The position numbers and the translations under genes were made by a program. Shown piece by piece: positions 24,662 to 32,333 of a DNA stretch of 57,308 bases. Location: positions 1 to 57,308 of the forward strand of contig WJOT01000043.1 in the NCBI GenBank assembly GCA_009619095.1, given 5' to 3'. The notes beneath the pieces are model-generated. The model was given only the letters and a program-made list of their open reading frames with translations. It made no database searches and was not told the DNA's origin. Position 1 is the first letter of the stretch; each line of letters opens with the position of its first letter. This DNA is from Clostridia bacterium. Its GTDB lineage: Bacteria; UBA6262; WVXT01.

Positions 24662-25531
24662 ATGGCCAAGGGTAACTTTGTCATAATAACAGGGCTTTCA
24701 GGAGCAGGGAAAAGTACAGCCTTAAAGAATTTTGAGGACTTGGGATATTTCTGCGTAGATAATTTACCTACTACCCTGATACCTAAATTTGCTGAAATTT
24801 GTTTACAGTTGAAGTATAAAATAAAGAAAGTCGCTTTAGGCATTGACATTCGAGAAGGAGACTTTTTAGATGACCTTTTTAGTTCATTAGAAGAACTCGG
24901 TAAAATGGGATTCAGCCACCAGATTCTCTTTTTAGAAGCCAGTAATTCTGTCCTGGTGAGAAGATATAGTGAAACGCGCAGGAAACATCCCCTGGATAAG
25001 GAAGGAAGAAGTATACTTGAGGTTATCATCAAAGAGAGAAAGAGACTTATGGGAATAAAAGAACGAGCTGATAAGATCATTGATACTACAACTCTCACGC
25101 CTCAGGAGTTTAAGCAAGTGGTCTTTTCTAGTTTCAGAGAGGTACCGGAACTGGATACGATGAATGTCAGCCTAGTTGCTTTTGGCTATAAATATGGTAT
25201 CCCGGTTGACGCCGATCTGGTAATCGACACTCGTTTTCTACCTAATCCCCATTATATAGAAAAACTGAGACCATTAACCGGAAACAATCCAGAAGTTTCC
25301 CGATTTGTTTTGAAATCCTCTGTTACCCAGAAGTTTTTGAGGAAATATTCTGGGTTGTTGAAATTTCTAATTCCTTACTATATTAGAGAAGGGAAATCTT
25401 ATTTGACCATAGCTGTGGGGTGCACGGGAGGGCGCCATCGTTCAGTAATTGTTGTGAATGAATTGAATAAGTTTCTGGGAAAGAAGTACCCTGTTAAAAC
25501 TCAGTACCGTGACATTGAAAAATCGGCATAA
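24662..25531 (+). CDS. rapZ: RapZ/YvcJ-type nucleotide-binding regulator
   Basis: The 289-residue protein has Walker A ITGLSGAGKSTALKNFEDLG (about 9-28), YFCVDNLPTTLIP, Walker B-like LFLEASNSVLVRRYSETRRKHPL, and the C-terminal FGYKYGIPVDADLVIDTRFLPNPH followed by GCTGGRHRSV. In E. coli RapZ is an RNA-binding adaptor that controls GlmS via GlmZ; the Bacillus form hydrolyses nucleotides. Location right after hprK and near ptsN matches many genomes. ATG 24662 lies just after repeat DNA; GAGGAAGG at about 24641-24648 can act as ribosome binding site. Confidence 0.95.
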   Translation: MAKGNFVIITGLSGAGKSTALKNFEDLGYFCVDNLPTTLIPKFAEICLQLKYKIKKVALGIDIREGDFLDDLFSSLEELGKMGFSHQILFLEASNSVLVRRYSETRRKHPLDKEGRSILEVIIKERKRLMGIKERADKIIDTTTLTPQEFKQVVFSSFREVPELDTMNVSLVAFGYKYGIPVDADLVIDTRFLPNPHYIEKLRPLTGNNPEVSRFVLKSSVTQKFLRKYSGLLKFLIPYYIREGKSYLTIAVGCTGGRHRSVIVVNELNKFLGKKYPVKTQYRDIEKSA

Positions 25532-25544
25532 AAAAAGCATTATA

Positions 25545-25572
25545 GGAGTAGCTCCGATTTATCGGAGCGTAT
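25545..25572 (+). repeat. GGAGTAG-type hairpin that covers the ribosome binding site of the EIIA gene
   Basis: GGAGTA then GCTCCGAT-TT-ATCGGAGC and GTAT. The GGAG in the 3' arm (25564-25567) is eight bases before ATG 25576 and is the only usable Shine-Dalgarno sequence, so the hairpin would hide it. Confidence 0.85.
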
Positions 25573-25575
25573 CAA

Positions 25576-26001
25576 ATGATTGGATTCATTATTATAACTC
25601 ACGGCGATTTTGGTCGGCAGTTAGTTAAAGCAGTGCAGGTTATTTTAGGAGAGCAGAAGGAAGTATGGGCATTATCTTTACATGAGAATGATGGGTTGGA
25701 CACATTAAGTGAAAAGGTAGGAAAGATACTAAAGGAAGGGAACGAACAATCGGAAGGGAAAATCATTTTCGTGGATATGTTTGGAGGTACACCGGCAAAC
25801 GCCAGCCTCAAGTTTGTTAATGATGAGAAAGTTGAAATTATTAGTGGAGTTAATTTGCCGATGCTAATTACTGGTATAAACTATCGTCAGGCTCTCCCTT
25901 TGAAAGAATTGACTCGTCTTATCCGCCAAAAGGGTGAACAGAGCATTCTTGATGTCAAACAGAAGTTTCTTGATAAAGTCTCAAAGGCGAAAAATAAATA
26001 A
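25576..26001 (+). CDS. PTS mannose-family EIIA
   Basis: The 141-residue protein is a mannose-type EIIA: FIIITHGDFGRQLVKAV with the phosphorylated His9, then VDMFGGTPANASLKFV, and VEIISGVNLPMLI. It takes phosphate from HPr and passes it to EIIB. The stop TAA overlaps the EIIB start codon (TAATG), so the two are coupled. Unlike E. coli ManX, EIIA and EIIB are separate proteins. The only ribosome binding site lies in a hairpin arm. Confidence 0.93.
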   Translation: MIGFIIITHGDFGRQLVKAVQVILGEQKEVWALSLHENDGLDTLSEKVGKILKEGNEQSEGKIIFVDMFGGTPANASLKFVNDEKVEIISGVNLPMLITGINYRQALPLKELTRLIRQKGEQSILDVKQKFLDKVSKAKNK

Positions 26002-26489
26002 TGGGCATGGTTCTAGTGCGAATTGATGACCGGTTAATTCACGGTCAAGTAGTTGAAAACTGGATGAAATTCCTGAAAATTAATCATGTGATTGTAGTCA
26101 ACGACTTTGTTGCCAATGACCGAATGCAAAAAACCCTGTTTTCAATGGCAGTTCCAGACCACGCCAAGATATCCATTTTGACTATAACTCAAGCGAAAGA
26201 GGCGATACTGAATGGTCAATTTGAAGGGGATAAGACGATGCTTCTTCTCGTCTCACCCCAGGATGTTCTGAATTTAATCAATAAAGGAGTGAGAATAAAA
26301 GAAGTAAATGTGGGGGGAATGCATTATTCTCCTGATAAGAGACAAATTCTCAAAGCTATTTCAGTCAGCAAAGAAGACATTCAAGCTTTTCAGGAACTGG
26401 ATAAACTTGGAGTCTACTTGGAAGCGAGAATGGTTCCTAATGATGAAAAGATTGATATAATGAAAATTATCAAGAGAGAAATAACGTAG
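26001..26489 (+). CDS. PTS mannose/sorbose-family EIIB
   Basis: A 162-residue EIIB: VLVRIDDRLIHGQVVENW with phosphorylated His14, followed by VVNDFVANDRMQKTLFSMAVP and VNVGGMHYSPDKRQIL, all standard. It phosphorylates the incoming sugar bound by EIIC/EIID. The start overlaps the EIIA stop. The permease subunits come 2.2 kb later, after a GH57 gene. Sugar specificity cannot be read; this family covers mannose, fructose, sorbose and amino sugars. Confidence 0.94.
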   Translation: MGMVLVRIDDRLIHGQVVENWMKFLKINHVIVVNDFVANDRMQKTLFSMAVPDHAKISILTITQAKEAILNGQFEGDKTMLLLVSPQDVLNLINKGVRIKEVNVGGMHYSPDKRQILKAISVSKEDIQAFQELDKLGVYLEARMVPNDEKIDIMKIIKREIT

Positions 26490-26512
26490 GAGTAGCAGAC
26501 TTTAGTCTGTGT
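26489..26512 (+). repeat. GGAGTAG-type hairpin, stem GCAGACT/AGTCTGT
   Basis: The element begins on the last base of the EIIB stop codon. The stem is GCAGACT (26495-26501) and AGTCTGT (26504-26510), with one G-T pair at its base. Same word as at 14783 and 20300. Confidence 0.85.
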
Positions 26513-26549
26513 ACACAAATTTCAAGCCCCTCTGGGAAATCTTGAGAAT

Positions 26550-28730
26550 ATGAAAAAAATAAACTTCGCATTTGGTATTCATAACCATCAGCCAGTTGGT
26601 AATTTTGAAACCATTTTTGAGGAGGCTTACCAGAAGGCGTACCTTCCCTTCCTGGAAGTTCTGATAAAACATCCTGGCATAAAAGCGACTTTCCATTTTA
26701 GCGGTATCCTTCTGGAGTGGATTGTTAAACATCACCCAGAATTTATTTCAATGATAAAGAATCTTTTACAAACCGAGCAAATTGAACTTATGACCGGTGG
26801 CTACTATGAACCAATTTTAGCTATGTTATACGACCGTGATAGGATTGGTCAAATAATGAAATTGAGCAAATATATCAGGGACTTGTTTGATTACGAACCA
26901 AAAGGTATGTGGCTGGCAGAACGTGTCTGGGAGCCACATTTAGCAAAGTCAATTTCTCAGGCAGGTGTAGAATATACTGTCATTGACGATTTGCCTTTCA
27001 AATCTGCCGGGCTTTTTGAGGAACAACTTTTTGGGTATTATCTTACCGAGGAACAGGGTTATCCTCTCAAAGTTTTTCCTATTAGTGAAAAGCTACGATT
27101 TCTCATACCTTTCCATCCCGTAGAAGAAGTCATTAAGTATTTTAAATCCCAGGCAACGGAGAAAGAAGAGAGACTGGTAGTAATGGCTGATGACGGAGAG
27201 AAGTTTGGTATCTGGCCAGGCACCTATGAGCTAGCCTATAAACAGAATTGGCTTGAGCAGTTCTTTACCGAATTAGAAAGAAATAAAAAATGGATTAGAA
27301 CAGTTACTTTTTCCGAATGCATTGCCCAGTTTGAACCTAAAGGAAGAATATATCTTCCCACAGGTTCCTATTCCCAAATGATGGAATGGGTTTTACCCAC
27401 TAAGGCGAGAAAGGAATTTACTGATATCCAGAGGAAAGTTGAAAAATTGCCTCAGTCCGAACGATATGCAAGGTTTCTGAAAGGAGGCTTCTGGCGAAAC
27501 TTCTTTGTGAAATACACCGAGAGTAACTGGATGCAGAAGAAGATGCTGTTAGTTAGCAACAAGATTTTCAAAGCAGCTAAGAACATACACGCCTCGGAAA
27601 GAGGGAGTAATAAAAAAGGAAATGTAGAACTTCCAGATTGGTTGGGAAAAGCGAGGGATGAACTCTGGAAAGGCCAGTGCAATTGCGCTTACTGGCATGG
27701 CGTTTTCGGAGGACTCTATTTTCCCCATCTTAGAAAAGCGATTTATAAACATCTGATTAATGCAGAAAAAACTGTTGATGGTAAGAACCAAACAGGTTCT
27801 AAATGTATAGAAACAGAGGAATTCGATTTCGACCTGGATGGAAATCCAGAGGTTTTGGTCAGTACCCCCTTACTCAATGCCTACTTTAAACCATTTATGG
27901 GAGCATCTCTGTTCGAATTAGATTATAAGCCACAAAACTTAAATCTGCTAACTACTCTGACTCGAAGGAAAGAAGCTTACCACGAAGAGATTATTCGAGC
28001 CAGTCTCTTTGATTCTAAATCCGATATGGAAAATAAAAGTGTAAAATCAATTCATAATATGGAAAAAGTAAAAGACAAGAACTTGGTGAAATATCTTCAC
28101 TATGATTGGTATGAAAGGGCCTCCTTGGTAGACCATTTCTTACATCCTGATACAGAGATCTTTGATTTCTCAACTTGCCAGTATGGAGAACAGGGAGATT
28201 TCGTCGACCAATCTTATATGTATAGAATTGAACCGAGCGGAATAAACTTCGTTAGAGAAGGATTTGTCTGGGTAGGAGATTTTCAGCAACCCATAAAAGT
28301 GGAAAAGAAAATAACAGTATCAGCGAACTCGGCGGAAATTATCATTATTTATCAAATTGTCAATAAAGGAGAGAACCACGCAGAATTATGGTTCGGTTCT
28401 GAATTTAACTTCTCCTTTTCTTCATCAGAAGATAAAAAATGTTATTATTATGTTCCCGATAAAAAGGAGAAAAAAGATTTCTCTTCATTTGGAGAAATTT
28501 CTGATTTGAAGGAAATTGGTATGCACGACGAGCATTATGGAATAAATATAACTTTGGAATTCAACCCACATTGTTGTTTGTGGCATTTTCCCATAGAAAC
28601 AATCTCAGAAGGAGATGCAGCTTACGAGCGTATGTATCAACAATCAGTTGTATTTCCCCACTGGAAGTTAAATCTAAAACCCAAAGAGAAACAGACTATC
28701 ACTTTGAAATTAAAAATCACAGATATATGA
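26550..28730 (+). CDS. GH57 4-alpha-glucanotransferase-like enzyme
   Basis: A 726-residue glycoside hydrolase family 57 protein, close in layout to the Thermococcus litoralis 4-alpha-glucanotransferase (659 residues). The (beta/alpha)7 domain has FGIHNHQPVGNF at the start, the likely nucleophile Glu124 in GMWLAERVWEPH, and the acid Asp214/215 in VVMADDGEKFGIWPGTYE; CNCAYWHGVFGGLYFPHLR is at about 380. The rest is beta-sandwich (about 430-726). It transfers or hydrolyses alpha-1,4-glucans. No signal peptide, so probably cytoplasmic, acting on glycogen or imported maltodextrin. It sits inside the mannose PTS operon, between EIIB and EIIC. Confidence 0.92.
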   Translation: MKKINFAFGIHNHQPVGNFETIFEEAYQKAYLPFLEVLIKHPGIKATFHFSGILLEWIVKHHPEFISMIKNLLQTEQIELMTGGYYEPILAMLYDRDRIGQIMKLSKYIRDLFDYEPKGMWLAERVWEPHLAKSISQAGVEYTVIDDLPFKSAGLFEEQLFGYYLTEEQGYPLKVFPISEKLRFLIPFHPVEEVIKYFKSQATEKEERLVVMADDGEKFGIWPGTYELAYKQNWLEQFFTELERNKKWIRTVTFSECIAQFEPKGRIYLPTGSYSQMMEWVLPTKARKEFTDIQRKVEKLPQSERYARFLKGGFWRNFFVKYTESNWMQKKMLLVSNKIFKAAKNIHASERGSNKKGNVELPDWLGKARDELWKGQCNCAYWHGVFGGLYFPHLRKAIYKHLINAEKTVDGKNQTGSKCIETEEFDFDLDGNPEVLVSTPLLNAYFKPFMGASLFELDYKPQNLNLLTTLTRRKEAYHEEIIRASLFDSKSDMENKSVKSIHNMEKVKDKNLVKYLHYDWYERASLVDHFLHPDTEIFDFSTCQYGEQGDFVDQSYMYRIEPSGINFVREGFVWVGDFQQPIKVEKKITVSANSAEIIIIYQIVNKGENHAELWFGSEFNFSFSSSEDKKCYYYVPDKKEKKDFSSFGEISDLKEIGMHDEHYGINITLEFNPHCCLWHFPIETISEGDAAYERMYQQSVVFPHWKLNLKPKEKQTITLKLKITDI

Positions 28731-28744
28731 TTTAGCCCAGGTGT

Positions 28745-29419
28745 TTGAACCTGTCAATATATCTACGTTGGACCGTTCTAATGATTGTTGAAATCCTTGT
28801 AGTTAGTTTTATTGGAGGATTGTTAAGTTTAGATGTAAGTGCTTGGGGACAAATAATGGTCTGCCGGCCTATTGTCTGTGGACCCCTCATAGGTTTATTA
28901 TTAGGAGACCTCAAGACAGGACTCATTATTGGTGTTCTTTTAGAACTCATTTGGATAAATGTGATATCTATGGGTGCAGCTATTCCTCCTGATGCAACAA
29001 TAGTAGCAGTAACTTGCACAACTCTGATAATGTTGACCGAGAGAATGCTCCCCCTGGGTAATAATTTTCAGGGTTCTTACAGAATAATCGTCCTGGCACT
29101 TACGATGCCTCTGGGAGAAATTTTTACGCGCATAGATATTAAGCAAAGAAAACTAAATGCACATTTCGTGCACTACTTAGATCGAGAAATCCCCAAAGGT
29201 AATTTAAAAGCCTTAGGAAAAGTTAATTATTTTAGCTTATTTCTGTTTTTTCTTAAAGGATTCCTTTTCTCTCTGATTGCAATTAGTGCAGGAGTATATT
29301 TTCTGCCCAAATTATTTTCCTGTTTACCGTATGGCATATTGACAGGTCTGAATTTTGCATATAGGCTGTTACCTGCTCTGGGTTTAGCAATAGCTTTTAA
29401 TACCTTCAGAGATTTATAG
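28745..29419 (+). CDS. PTS mannose/sorbose-family EIIC
   Basis: An integral membrane permease subunit of 224 residues with several hydrophobic helices. Landmarks are GQIMVCRPIVCGPLIGLLLG and GVLLELIWINVISMGAAIPPD, the latter being the EIIC-Man signature. The start is unclear: TTG 28745 gives the full frame but begins inside a CAGGT/ACCTG palindrome; ATG 28781 (MIVEILVVSF) matches the usual family N-terminus better. The gene follows GH57 by 14 bases. EIID follows. Confidence 0.9.
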   Translation: MNLSIYLRWTVLMIVEILVVSFIGGLLSLDVSAWGQIMVCRPIVCGPLIGLLLGDLKTGLIIGVLLELIWINVISMGAAIPPDATIVAVTCTTLIMLTERMLPLGNNFQGSYRIIVLALTMPLGEIFTRIDIKQRKLNAHFVHYLDREIPKGNLKALGKVNYFSLFLFFLKGFLFSLIAISAGVYFLPKLFSCLPYGILTGLNFAYRLLPALGLAIAFNTFRDL

Positions 29420-29452
29420 GTACAAATTTCCCGATTGAAAATCGTGATGTAT
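29419..29452 (+). repeat. Diverged composite hairpin between EIIC and EIID
   Basis: GGTACAAATTT, then CCCGATT-GAA-AATCGTG, then ATGTA: the same arrangement as 24568-24599 with a mismatch in the stem. It overlaps possible upstream starts of EIID. Confidence 0.65.
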
Positions 29453-29458
29453 AATCCA

Positions 29459-30220
29459 ATGGACAATAGAATAATCAAGAAACTCGATTTATATCGACTT
29501 TGCTGGAGGTCCTTTTGTGTGCAAGCTGTATGGAATTTCGAGCGGATGCAAAACTTGGGATTTCTTTACATGTTGGCACCAGTTCTGAATAAGCTCTATC
29601 CTGAAAAAGAGAAAAGGATCCAGTCTTATAAAAGACATTTAGAATTTTTCAATACCCATCCATACTTTGCAAATGTGTTAGTAGGGATAGTCGCGCGTCT
29701 GGAAGAAGAAATGGCAAAGGGAGGAGAGGTCAAACCGGAAGAAATTAGCGCAGTAAAGATGAGTATGGGCGGAGCATTCGGAGGTATTGGCGATTCACTA
29801 TTTTGGGGAGCGTGGCGACCCTTTACTGCATTGGTAGCTTGCGTTCTGGTGATTATATATTTAAAGAAGTGGGAAGGCGCCTGGCTGGCGCCACTAATTT
29901 TTCTGTTTCTCTATAATTTTCTGCACTTTCATACTCGCATTAAGGGAGTGCTGGAAGGTTATGAAAAGAAGACTAAAGTGGTAAGACTTCTTGAGAAAAT
30001 GCATTATCTTCGTACAATATGGAGTAGCCATCTTATTGGTTTAGCTCTTGTTTTACTCACTATTGTAGTATTACTGTTTCGGGACTGGAGAGCGATAGAA
30101 AGACTATACTTTTTAGCGTTCTTCCTTTCGGTTGTCTTACTTAATCGCTGGCGAATTTCTTCCGCAAAGCTTTTGTATTTGCTTATTGGAATTTCCTGCG
30201 TAGGAGCCTATATATTCTGA
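29459..30220 (+). CDS. PTS mannose/sorbose-family EIID
   Basis: EIID completes the permease. From ATG 29459 the product has 253 residues: KKLDLYRLCWRSFCVQAVWN then FERMQNLGFLYMLAP, the family's conserved start, then MSMGGAFGGIGDSLFWGAWRP and several membrane helices in the second half. Earlier in-frame starts (TTG 29435, ATG 29447) lie in repeat DNA and encode residues not conserved in the family. No clear ribosome binding site precedes 29459. HPr follows 15 bases later. Confidence 0.88.
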   Translation: MDNRIIKKLDLYRLCWRSFCVQAVWNFERMQNLGFLYMLAPVLNKLYPEKEKRIQSYKRHLEFFNTHPYFANVLVGIVARLEEEMAKGGEVKPEEISAVKMSMGGAFGGIGDSLFWGAWRPFTALVACVLVIIYLKKWEGAWLAPLIFLFLYNFLHFHTRIKGVLEGYEKKTKVVRLLEKMHYLRTIWSSHLIGLALVLLTIVVLLFRDWRAIERLYFLAFFLSVVLLNRWRISSAKLLYLLIGISCVGAYIF

Positions 30221-30235
30221 TATTAGGAATGTTTA

Positions 30236-30502
30236 ATGATAGAAAAAAATTTTAAAATCAAGAATAGATTAGGTCTACATGCAAGACCTGCGGCACTTCT
30301 TGCCCAGACTGTCGCTAAGTTCCAATCAAAAGTAGCCATAATTAAAAATGGCCAGGAAGTTGACGGAGATAGCATTTTGGGAATTATGATGTTGGCAGCA
30401 GAGTTCGGTTCTGAGATAACAGTAATTGTTAATGGAAAAGATGAAAAAGAAGCCATAGAAAAAATAGAAGAGTTATTTGCAAAAAAATTTGATGAGGAGT
30501 AG
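30236..30502 (+). CDS. ptsH: Phosphocarrier protein HPr
   Basis: An 88-residue HPr. NRLGLHARPAALLAQ carries the energy-coupling His15, and VDGDSILGIMMLAAEFGSE carries Ser46, the HprK target. So both the transport and the regulatory phosphorylation sites are present. AGGA precedes the ATG. It is six bases from enzyme I (30508), the usual ptsH-ptsI order. Its presence in one operon with the mannose permease makes the pathway self-contained. Confidence 0.97.
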   Translation: MIEKNFKIKNRLGLHARPAALLAQTVAKFQSKVAIIKNGQEVDGDSILGIMMLAAEFGSEITVIVNGKDEKEAIEKIEELFAKKFDEE

Positions 30503-30507
30503 AAGTT

Positions 30508-32226
30508 ATGTTAAAAGGAATTGCTGCTTCGCCTGGTATTGTGATTGGACGAGCTTTCCTTCTCGAAAAGGAAGAATTCTATATTTCCAAAAGAACAATT
30601 GACCCTGCTGATATAAAACAGGAAATTATTCGCTTTCGCAAAGCAGTTGCTGAGACAAGGGAGGAGATGGACGGAATAAGGCAGAAAGCTTTGAAGCAGC
30701 TTGGCAAGAGACACGTACGTCTTTTTGATGCTTATCTCCTAATTTTGCAGGACCCTATTATTCGAAATGACGTCACAAAAATGGTTACGGAGCAAAAAGT
30801 AAATGCCGAATACGCTCTCCAGACGGTATTTGATAAAATAACAAAGACTTTCAATATAATCGATGACGGATACCTACGGGACCGTGGTCGTGACATTCTG
30901 GATGTGGTGAAAAGAGTATTGAAGCGCCTACTTGGCCGGGAAAGGGAAGAACTGGCTACTCTCCCATCGCCAGTAATTGTAATCGCTCATAATCTTACTC
31001 CTGCCGACACAATTGCTATGCGCAAAGAGAATGTGATAGGATTTGCTACAGATATTGGAGGAAGGACTTCGCATACCGCGATTATGGCACAATCTTTAGA
31101 GATTCCTGCTGTAGTAGGTTTGAAAAATATAACTAAGAAAGTCAAGCTAGGTGACACAATAATCATAGACGGAATAGAAGGAATTGTTATTATCGATCCC
31201 GATTCAGAAACAGTGGAGAATTATGAACGCCAGAAACTAAAATATTCCAATGTTGAAGAAGCATTGAAGAAACTGACAGACCTTCCAGCAGTCACAGCTG
31301 ATGAGCATAACGTTGAATTACATGCAAATATTGAAGTCCCGGAAGAAATTCCCTCGGTTCATGCTCACGGTGCAACAGGAATTGGATTATTCCGTACCGA
31401 GTATATCTATTTAAATCGAGCCGATCTACCATCGGAAGAAGAACAATATCAACAGTATGCCTCTGTAGCTCGAAAAATGATGCCTTATCCGGTGATAATC
31501 AGGACAATGGACCTGGGAGCAGATAAGTTTGTGGGTGAATTTGGCATTTCTCCAGAGCGCAATCCTTTTATGGGCTTGAGGGCAATCAGGCTCTGCTTTA
31601 GATATCCTTATGTTTTTAAAACCCAATTAAGGGCTATTCTTCGCGCCTCAGTAGAAGGGAATTTGAAGATAATGTATCCCATGATATGTTGTGCAAAGGA
31701 ACTGAGACATGCCAATGAGTTGCTCGAAGAAGTAAAGAATGAATTAAGAAAAGAGGAAATCTCTTTTGATGAAAATATAGAAGTAGGAGTAATGATTGAA
31801 ACTCCTTCCTCTGCTTTAATTGCAGATATTCTAGCCCGAGAAGCCGATTTCTTAAGCATTGGAACAAACGATTTAATCCAATATACCTTAGCAGTAGACC
31901 GCGTTAACGAAAATGTCGCGCACCTTTACAAACCATTGCATCTATCCATTTTGCGACTGATCAAAAGGATAATAGATGCTGGACATCAAGTGGGCAAGCA
32001 CGTGGGAATGTGTGGGGAAATGGCTGCAGACCCTTCTTTTACAAAGATTCTCCTTGGTATGGGTCTCAATGAGTTCAGTATGTCCCCATTATCCATACCT
32101 AAGATTAAGAAAATTGTTCGTTCGACGAGCTTAACTACAGCTCGGGAACTGGCCAACCAGGTTTTGGCTACTTCAAAAGAAGAAGAAGTAAACAAAATTA
32201 TAGAGAAATTCGAAGCCTTACCATAA
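30508..32226 (+). CDS. ptsI: Phosphoenolpyruvate-protein phosphotransferase, enzyme I
   Basis: Enzyme I takes phosphate from phosphoenolpyruvate and gives it to HPr. The 572-residue protein has the N-terminal HPr-binding domain, the phosphorylated His189 in DIGGRTSHTAIMAQS (same number as in E. coli), and the PEP-binding barrel with GIGLFRTEYIYL, ERNPFMGLRAIRL, VGVMIETPSSALIAD, SIGTNDLIQYTLAVDR and GMCGEMAADP. Length is normal. GAGGAG lies nine bases before ATG 30508. Confidence 0.98.
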   Translation: MLKGIAASPGIVIGRAFLLEKEEFYISKRTIDPADIKQEIIRFRKAVAETREEMDGIRQKALKQLGKRHVRLFDAYLLILQDPIIRNDVTKMVTEQKVNAEYALQTVFDKITKTFNIIDDGYLRDRGRDILDVVKRVLKRLLGREREELATLPSPVIVIAHNLTPADTIAMRKENVIGFATDIGGRTSHTAIMAQSLEIPAVVGLKNITKKVKLGDTIIIDGIEGIVIIDPDSETVENYERQKLKYSNVEEALKKLTDLPAVTADEHNVELHANIEVPEEIPSVHAHGATGIGLFRTEYIYLNRADLPSEEEQYQQYASVARKMMPYPVIIRTMDLGADKFVGEFGISPERNPFMGLRAIRLCFRYPYVFKTQLRAILRASVEGNLKIMYPMICCAKELRHANELLEEVKNELRKEEISFDENIEVGVMIETPSSALIADILAREADFLSIGTNDLIQYTLAVDRVNENVAHLYKPLHLSILRLIKRIIDAGHQVGKHVGMCGEMAADPSFTKILLGMGLNEFSMSPLSIPKIKKIVRSTSLTTARELANQVLATSKEEEVNKIIEKFEALP

Positions 32227-32241
32227 TTTTATTTCAACGTA

Positions 32242-32330
32242 GGAGTAGCGAAGCAAAACTTCGCGTTCTGGCACTCTGAAGAGTGCCCCCGATACATCGG
32301 GGTCGCCCTTTAGGGTGGCGGGGAGTAGCG
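32242..32330 (+). repeat. String of hairpins upstream of pgi/pmi
   Basis: 32242-32267: GGAGTAGCGAAG-CAAAA-CTTCGC-GTT. 32270-32287: GGCACTC-TGAA-GAGTGCC. 32287-32302: CCCCGAT-AC-ATCGGGG. 32305-32320: GCCC-TTTA-GGGT-GGC. 32322-32330: a bare GGAGTAGCG half element, whose GGAG is the ribosome binding site of the next gene. Confidence 0.88.
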
Positions 32331-32333
32331 AAA

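Noticed and set aside
32283..32333. N-terminal extension of the pgi/pmi protein
   Set aside because: These codons read through the CCCCGAT hairpin string; the protein family begins near ATG 32334, which has a proper ribosome binding site.
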